A stretch of 64,000 nt of DNA from Argopecten irradians (taxonomy: Eukaryota; Mollusca; Bivalvia; Pectinida; Pectinidae), in assembly GCF_041381155.1 (NCBI RefSeq), contig NC_091137.1, positions 22,799,655-22,863,654 on the forward strand, given 5' to 3'. The position numbers were made by a program, and so were the translations under genes. The notes beneath the pieces are model-generated. The model had not been told where the DNA came from, did no database searches, and saw nothing but the letters and a program-made list of their open reading frames with translations. Below, piece by piece: positions 58,107 to 64,000 of this stretch. How positions within the stretch are numbered: position 1 is the stretch's first letter; every line of letters starts with the position of its first letter.

Positions 58107-59162
58107 TAATAAAACGAAATGCACTTTCGGTTTTGAATGTCTGATTTTCGAAAAACCAGGGAAAATTGCTTATTTTCATGCTTTTCAAAAATCCATAGGG
58201 AAATCTGGTCACATCAAATTAATACAATGTTTAACCTTTGTGTTAATGCAAAGATAACATGTTTTAAACAACACACTTAGAAGTAGTTAGCCAAGAGAAC
58301 ATGCTTAAAAAACTGGAGGTCCTTCTGCTGGTCAACACAGAAAAAGAAGGAGTTTCCAATCTCTATCATAGGGATCTGAGTATTAGATACAGTAGAGACA
58401 TAGATAATTTAATTACTATCTAAATCTCTGGTTGTTATATCTCGTTGTTTTGTATAATGACAACAGACTCCATAGATTACACTATGTACATGTTTATTCG
58501 CCTGGGTACTGGTGGGAACTGCCTTGCCTAAAACAATGCATTTAACTACAATACATGATTATATTTACAATGTACAGGGTACAGGGCCTGGAAAATTAAT
58601 TGGTGTGTTATCAGGTACCGGACAATCAGACGGGCGCTGTCTGGAATTAGATGCTGTCGGGTTACGGTCATGTCAGTTCAATTAACTGTTGGTATGATAA
58701 CACTGATATACTCGTGACACTACACTGGTTACAGATTATATAATTATTATCCACCATCTGGAAAATGATTTTTATCGATTTTTTATCTAGACCCCTAAAA
58801 CGCCCTAAAATGGTCTTAAGGCACTTTGGTGTGTTCATAATTATATTGTAACTAATTCTCAGATCCCTGTGAGTCTCTGTGTACAGTACAGTATATTTTC
58901 TGATAAAAGTCAAGAGAAGAGAACTCCAGTCAGTGATTTGGGAAATTATCGGTAATTAGTTTGAAAATATAAATGAAAAATCAAAAGCTAATTATTTATT
59001 ATACAGTGTAAATAATTGTATTTCTTTGTGACGGATTTTAAAAACGTGTGTGGTTTATAGTTAGATACCACATTTAATGTCTTGGTCATTTTAGCGTTTG
59101 CGTTTGTCGTACACTATTAACAAGCGTGCGATTAACCGATGTAACCTTGAACGGGTTGCAAA
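58107..59162. other. Upstream region of NDUFA8
   Basis: No coding exon. At 58785-58880 a repeat shared with 26108-26200. The last 100 bp before the NDUFA8 ATG are richer in CG dinucleotides (gtttgcgtttgtcg, aagcgtgcgattaaccg), as at a promoter; no TATA box at a usual distance is evident. Confidence 0.4.
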
Positions 59163-62100
59163 ATGTCGGGGGCATACACAAATCAAGATTATTTGCCGAG
59201 TTATGAGGAGTTGAAAGTACCAGAGCTACCTATCTCATTCTCAGCACTTCGTGCAGCTAGTTTGTATATGGGAAAATACTGCGACGAGCAATGTAAGGTA
59301 ATGTTTCGATAAACAATGGCCGATGTTTGTTGGGCTGGTGACCAGTTCTGTCGGTTATGAATCAGCCAATTCTCGCAATTGCATGCGATGCCGATGGTGC
59401 GTATTTGTCTAAAAGACGGCGCTACAAAGCGGATTTCCAAAAAAACAATCATACAAACACTCTGTGTACGATAGCGAGAATTTGCTGGGCAAGAACGTGT
59501 AGGTATATATATTTAGCATCGACTGAAAGAGGGATTGATGCCAGGGATGGAGACTTTGGATTTGATAACATTTAGGCTAATAGTGTGTAGGGATTCAGGA
59601 GACCAATCGGTAGAATATAAAACTTACCACTAGTGATCGGAGGTCAGGGGTCGGCCAGTGTTCAATCTACGATTATTTTTCGTGGGTCCTTTTCAATGGT
59701 TTTTGTGAAAACAATGGGTCCCACAGTGTTATAGATACCCATTTCCATAAATTTCATGGGTCCTTTTAAAATTCTGTGAGTCCATGATTCGGGATGCGCA
59801 CGTAGATTTATCACTGGGTCCGAACCAAGTCCTAGGCTTGTTTTGTACATCTTTCCTCTCTTGGTGATTTATGTTACACTGTTAAAACGTTACTGTTAGC
59901 CAACATATACATTAATTATACCACAGGAGTTTGACGTTCTGTCAATAAAGTTAATATATAGTATAAATATACAAAAAAATATCCCTATATACTATATATA
60001 TTTATACTATATATTATTGACAGAATGTCAAACTCCTGTGATTGTACGTACATGTATGTAGAAATGTTGTCATGCTAGGCACTACTGACAGTACAGCATG
60101 TATTTACAACACAGGACCTAGTAAGAATATTCTTATCTGTCTTCTTCATTCTGACCAACCCTTTGTAAGAGTATATTATCGCAGCTAACTATGTATATGT
60201 ACAGGGGCTTTACGTAATGTCAGTAATATATGACATGTTTAGAGAAAACACCCCTTGGTTGATATTATTAGTAGTGTCTAGGGGATATTTTATAAAAATA
60301 GATTATTCTTCATTTGAATTAAATTGGAAGAATGTCAAACTCCTGTTCATAGCCAAGAGGAGTAGTAAATTGCAAGACAGGGGTTAAAACCCAGATGCTC
60401 TACGGATTAAGCTACCTGGTTGGTCCATTAGAGAACTGTTACACCTTCCCCATAACCTTTTTGTGCACAAAAACTGAAAAGGACATTCCAGTTACGGTAT
60501 ATCTATACTAGTAGGACCCCATTTCCAGAACACTTACAGTACACAAGTACTCTTCCTTCCCATTTTATTCGACTTAACCCACAATCTAGAATACAGGTAT
60601 AACCCTTTGTCAAGTTATCACCTCAATTGAAATAAGGTTTGGTCACAGGTACCAAAATTATGTAAGAGAAACAGAAAGATACTAACCCAGATTTGGGTAT
60701 ACAAGATACAAGATACAAGATACAAGATACAAGAAACTTTATTTAGTGTCGAATATATAAAACATGGTAACATAAGCTCGTTCGAGCTTGTATTTCGACA
60801 AAACAAAGTATATTGTATATATAACAGAAATTAAAACTAAAGCATCACAGTTGTCAGTAATTATAAGTACAGGCACTACATAAGCTATCACAGAATTTTT
60901 TACAAATTTGTATTAAAAGGGGTGACAAAACAAGCAACAAAGCAAACCAAAATAAAAATAAAATAAAGACATAAAGACATGTGTTACACCACAGGATGCA
61001 GGAGACATTAAGAACAAAGTTTACACTTACAGTCCGGGCCGTCCCACTTACGTAGCAGCCTCCGAAACTCTGCATAGTTTTTCAACCTTACGCAGGTCAT
61101 TTGGGAGGCACCCAGATTTGGGTATGAACTAAGGACATTGAACAGCAGCGAAAGCTGTGTTGCTTTTTTACAAATCATAAAAAATGTATCTTGTTGCTGG
61201 TAATCAATCTAATCCAGAACTGTTACACATATAATCTGCAAGAATGTAAGATTATGGACAGTTCAGTTAAGACTGTCATGTCTGTCAAAGCATCTAAGTC
61301 TGGCTTGCATGAAAATTTCAAAGGAGCACTACAAGTGTATATCCTACATTTATTTAGTAAGGAGGTACAAATTAAGATGTTAACTTTTTAGCCAACCATT
61401 ATAGCTCATATGTAGGTTCCTCTAGCCAGCTTGGATTTTGATATTGATAGTCAAGTTTGTTACCGTTATTTCTCAGAAAGTACTGAAGGGATTATTTTGT
61501 TCTCAAATTTCATATGTAGGTTCCCCTAAGGCCCTTGTGGTGCATATTGTGTTATGGGACAGATTGGTCAACAAGATGGCGGACAGGCCGTCATCTTGAA
61601 CTTTGATAGTTGAAGTTTGTTACCGCTTTTTCTCAGAAAGTGCTAAAGAGATCTGATTCAAATTTCATATTCAGCCCCCGTTAGGGCCTTAGTTTTGCAT
61701 ATTGCATTTTGGGACTGAACGGTGACCAAGATGGCCGACAGGCTGCCATCTTGTATTTTGTTAGTTTAAGATTGTTACTGCTATTTCTCTGAAAGTACGG
61801 AAGCTATCTTTCTCAAATTTTATTTGTAGTATATTTGAAAAGTTTGTAGAGCAGAGAAAAGATCCCTTTTTCCAATGTCAGACATAGAGCATTCTTTGGT
61901 GGGGGCCAAAATCCCTCTGGGATCTCTTGTTTGCATTTAAAATTTGTTGCATCAACATTTTAGTAGTAATATTTCTGCAATTTTCTTTTTGTCATCAATT
62001 GAAAATGCAATAGGAAAAATAACCAAAAATAATTTTATTCATATAATACAGAAGTCATACACTGCTGTACTTAAGTTGGATGTAAACCTGATGTATATAT

Positions 62101-63613
62101 GTTTCAAGTCAAATGCATACACATTTTTGTATCAAAGTTTTGATGATAACCTTATTTATTTCAGGAATTTATGTTGTGTAATGAGGAGCTGAAGGACCCA
62201 GTACGATGCATGAATGAGGGCAAAGAAGTTACTAGGTGTGGAATGGAATTCCTGAAAAAGTTACGACTGAACTGCCAAGAGGAATTCAGTAACTATCACA
62301 CTTGTATAGATACAAAAGCTGGAAGGCAGATGGATTTCAGATTGTAAGTAATTTGCTGTAAGCTCCATGTCCGCATTTTAAACCACCATTATCAGATGGT
62401 AATAGAATGAATTAGAATTGATTCTTCAGGAGTGTTGTAGAAACTATCATATAAGTCCTTTAAAGATGCTCCACCGCTGACAAATGGTATTTTTTCACTA
62501 TCAAAAACAGGAGCAGACGATTTAGTATTTTTCTTCAGTTACAAAAGTTACTTACTTTCCACCATTACCACCATTGAAAAGTTTGAGCTTCTAATTTTAC
62601 TTCAAGTTAAAAATATGAAAAATAATTAATTGCATCCCGAAAAAATTCCGTGTCACTATATCCTATATGGAAGGAAGTACTGATTGCGCATGCACCAAAG
62701 GCGAAATAAATTATTTTATATTATTTTTGTGTTAATTAGACATATATATACATGGTCAAACACCAATTATTGTTCAACTGATGAATATCATTTATGCTTT
62801 GTCGGCGGTGGAGCATCTTTAAGTTATAGTTTTAAAACTTCTCAAATTGCATATACATACTATACATGTACATGTATATACATTGTATATATGGATTGTA
62901 GTTCCTAAATGGCACAATTTTATAATTCTATATTTTGTATTTTTTCATCTTTTAGAAAACAAAATGACCATCCTCATCTCCAGGGGTTACTAAACCAATG
63001 TGTATCCACTCCCAAGACTATTTTATAGTATAGTAAATGAAAACTGAAGTCATATTAATAGAAAAACCATCTGACCAATCACAGGGCTTCAGATCAAATG
63101 TTGTTGTACAAAAAGTCTTCAATTTTACTTTGATATCTACAGTCAAGGGCTTGGTACAATGGTAGTGATAGAAACTTCTGGAGTATTGAAGATGCAAAAT
63201 TACAGAAATATAATGCTACTTTTTTGTTATGACATTATATATTATCACATACAATGTATCAAACAATACCAACATATACCTAAAGAGCTGATAACTCTGT
63301 AATACGCAAAAAAGAATTATTATAATTTTCAATTACACCTTATTTGCAGTATAATTATTTTGACATTTAGCTTTTTTTTCTTGCTTCTTCTTATCATAGG
63401 TGTAGAGGGGTTCAGCAGCCTTTGGATGATTGTTTGTTGAAGACAATGAATCTGGAGCGTCCGGATCCTGGCTATTTTTCGGAGCGTCGGTTTCACTCCA
63501 CAACACGTCCAGCTCCACCAGACAACAGAAGGAAGCATGAGCCACTTCCAGGCATGGCTGATCCAGCCAACATGCCTAAGTCACAGAAACCTTACCCTTC
63601 AGTGTTACTTTGA
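59163..63613 (+). CDS. NDUFA8: NDUFA8, complex I accessory subunit (twin CHCH)
   Basis: Three coding exons: 59163-59297, 62165-62343, 63400-63613; 175 aa (human 172). The start reads MSGAYTNQDYLPSYEELKVP, matching the family's LPTLEELKV opening. Four CX9C motifs are all present: C40/C50, C60/C70, C82/C92 and C106/C116, the twin CHCH pattern; these form disulphides in the intermembrane space after import through the Mia40 route. The tail has DNRRKHEPLPGM, more basic than the vertebrate one. NDUFA8 is needed to assemble the proximal pump module of respiratory complex I. Donors GTAATG and GTAAGT and acceptors TTTCAG and CATAG; all phases agree. There is no cleavable presequence, as usual for this subunit. 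Confidence 0.95.
59922..60040. mobile_element. Palindromic MITE in NDUFA8 intron 1
   Basis: Left end cacaggagtttgacgttctg and right end cagaatgtcaaactcctgtg mirror each other with one difference; the centre is palindromic atatagtataaatata. 119 bp. Loose half-copies are at 60330-60352 (gaatgtcaaactcctgt) and 22930-22965 (tattgacagaacgtcaagct). Confidence 0.75.
60360..60440 (-). repeat. tRNA-like SINE head remnant
   Basis: The minus strand reads ggtagcttaatccgtagagc then atctgggttttaacccc: A box and B-box-like block. Confidence 0.45.
60701..61109 (-). mobile_element. 5'-truncated retroposon with 16-bp target duplication
   Basis: Flanked by a perfect 16-bp direct repeat acccagatttgggtat (60685-60700 and 61110-61125). 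The left end is the heptamer array (acaagat)n at 60701-60733, which on the minus strand is the 3' tail of the insert. Tail of short repeats, long duplication and lack of inverted ends indicate LINE-type insertion. No reverse transcriptase is left; the minus frame 61075-60854 is not recognised. Confidence 0.75.
61390..61933. mobile_element. Tandem-array element E6 (NDUFA8 intron 1)
   Basis: Same family as E1, opposite orientation: about four units with tttgttaccgctttttctca, ctcaaatttcatatgtaggt, a caagatggcggacaggccg block and catattgtgttatggg. The right end reads aaatccctctgggatctctt then gttt, the mirror of the E1 start. The left end lacks the linker. Confidence 0.75.
62460..62822. mobile_element. 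TTAA-type MITE, copy 2 (NDUFA8 intron 2)
   Basis: Ends TTAAAGATGCTCCACCGC and GCGGTGGAGCATCTTTAA are perfect inverted repeats; 363 bp. Nearly identical to 55246-55614, with a few small indels in the A/T-rich parts. Confidence 0.82.
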
Positions 63614-63756
63614 TGACTTTATGGCTTAATCTGTTGATACATTTGACACTGAACAGCCTTAAGGCACTTTCAGAAGAAAAGAGAGAATAAACCCAACATT
63701 TCAGTGGTATAGGTGATAGAAGACTTGCAGAATGATTTGTTATGCGTATGTTTGTG

Positions 63757-63762
63757 AATAAA
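63757..63762 (+). promoter_or_regulatory. Poly(A) signal of NDUFA8
   Basis: AATAAA 144 nt after the stop codon, followed by a second overlapping aataaa. Confidence 0.65.
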
Positions 63763-64000
63763 ATAAACATCAGTTAATATTTTAAGAGTTTTTTCTCATT
63801 TGAAATGTTTCGGATGCAGTTGTACATGTATGTGTGATTTATTCAGGTCTACCAGGATTACTTCCCTTCGTTTCACTCCTGGGCCGTTTTCGATTATACG
63901 GTTTGACTGGTTGGACCTAGTAGTTCATTTATTAATTAAAGACAGACCTGGTGATTTTATACTGTTTTCAGACGAGCCTTGGCAAAGCCCTCACAGGCAT
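63763..64000. other. Right window end
   Basis: No gene. The block at 63880-63930 (gttttcgattatacggtttg) is the repeat also seen at 22800-22880. Confidence 0.45.

Overview
The window is nuclear DNA of an animal, most likely a marine mollusc and probably a bivalve. It is AT-rich, its genes are cut by GT-AG introns, and it is packed with repeat types familiar from bivalve genomes: tandem-array elements with (GACGGAC)n linkers, foldback MITEs, tRNA-headed SINEs and decayed LINEs. The species cannot be named from the sequence alone.

Four protein genes can be reconstructed exon by exon with reading frame kept across every junction. (1) Minus strand, 23441 to 11667: mitochondrial poly(A) polymerase (MTPAP-like), 8 coding exons, 530 aa. 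(2) Plus strand, 29966-34146: non-muscle myosin essential light chain (MYL6/Mlc-c type), 6 coding exons, 147 aa, the first contributing only the ATG. (3) Plus strand, 42047-50861: a FAST-kinase-domain (FASTKD) family protein with a C-terminal RAP domain, 6 coding exons, 640 aa. (4) Plus strand, 59163-63613: NDUFA8, a twin-CHCH subunit of respiratory complex I, 3 coding exons, 175 aa. A fifth, tentative gene on the minus strand (3704 to 524) would encode a small type I membrane protein with a signal peptide, one transmembrane helix and a tail with a PPEY motif. One tRNA-Arg(CCG) gene lies at 36676-36748 (minus). Three of the four firm protein genes act in mitochondria, and two of those (MTPAP, FASTKD) act on mitochondrial RNA.

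Layout. 1-3.7 kb: tentative membrane-protein gene with a hairpin repeat between its exons. 3.7-11.4 kb: no gene seen; a 684-bp foldback element and a decayed LINE. 11.4-23.4 kb: MTPAP, its introns holding foldback MITEs, three tandem-array elements and a LINE piece. 23.4-29.2 kb: repeats only, including a 1.7-kb transposon with a perfect 8-bp target duplication, a 25-bp terminal-only hAT-like remnant and a CR1/Jockey-like LINE. 29.9-34.2 kb: myosin light chain, with a 1-kb hAT-like element in intron 2. 34.2-42 kb: tRNA-Arg, a small LTR element without coding sequence, tandem arrays. 42-50.9 kb: FASTKD gene. 50.9-59.1 kb: large inverted repeats, a second LINE of the 7.8-kb family, a decayed minisatellite interrupted by nested TTAA elements, and a MITE carrying a SINE. 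59.1-63.8 kb: NDUFA8.

No operon-like gene system, CRISPR array or new protein machinery was found. The most unusual material is in the mobile elements: hAT-like elements shrunk to 25-29 bp of terminal sequence yet flanked by 8-bp duplications, a set of tandem-array elements sharing a palindrome-plus-CTTGTT end, and several cases where a paralogous uninterrupted site for an insertion sits in the same window.
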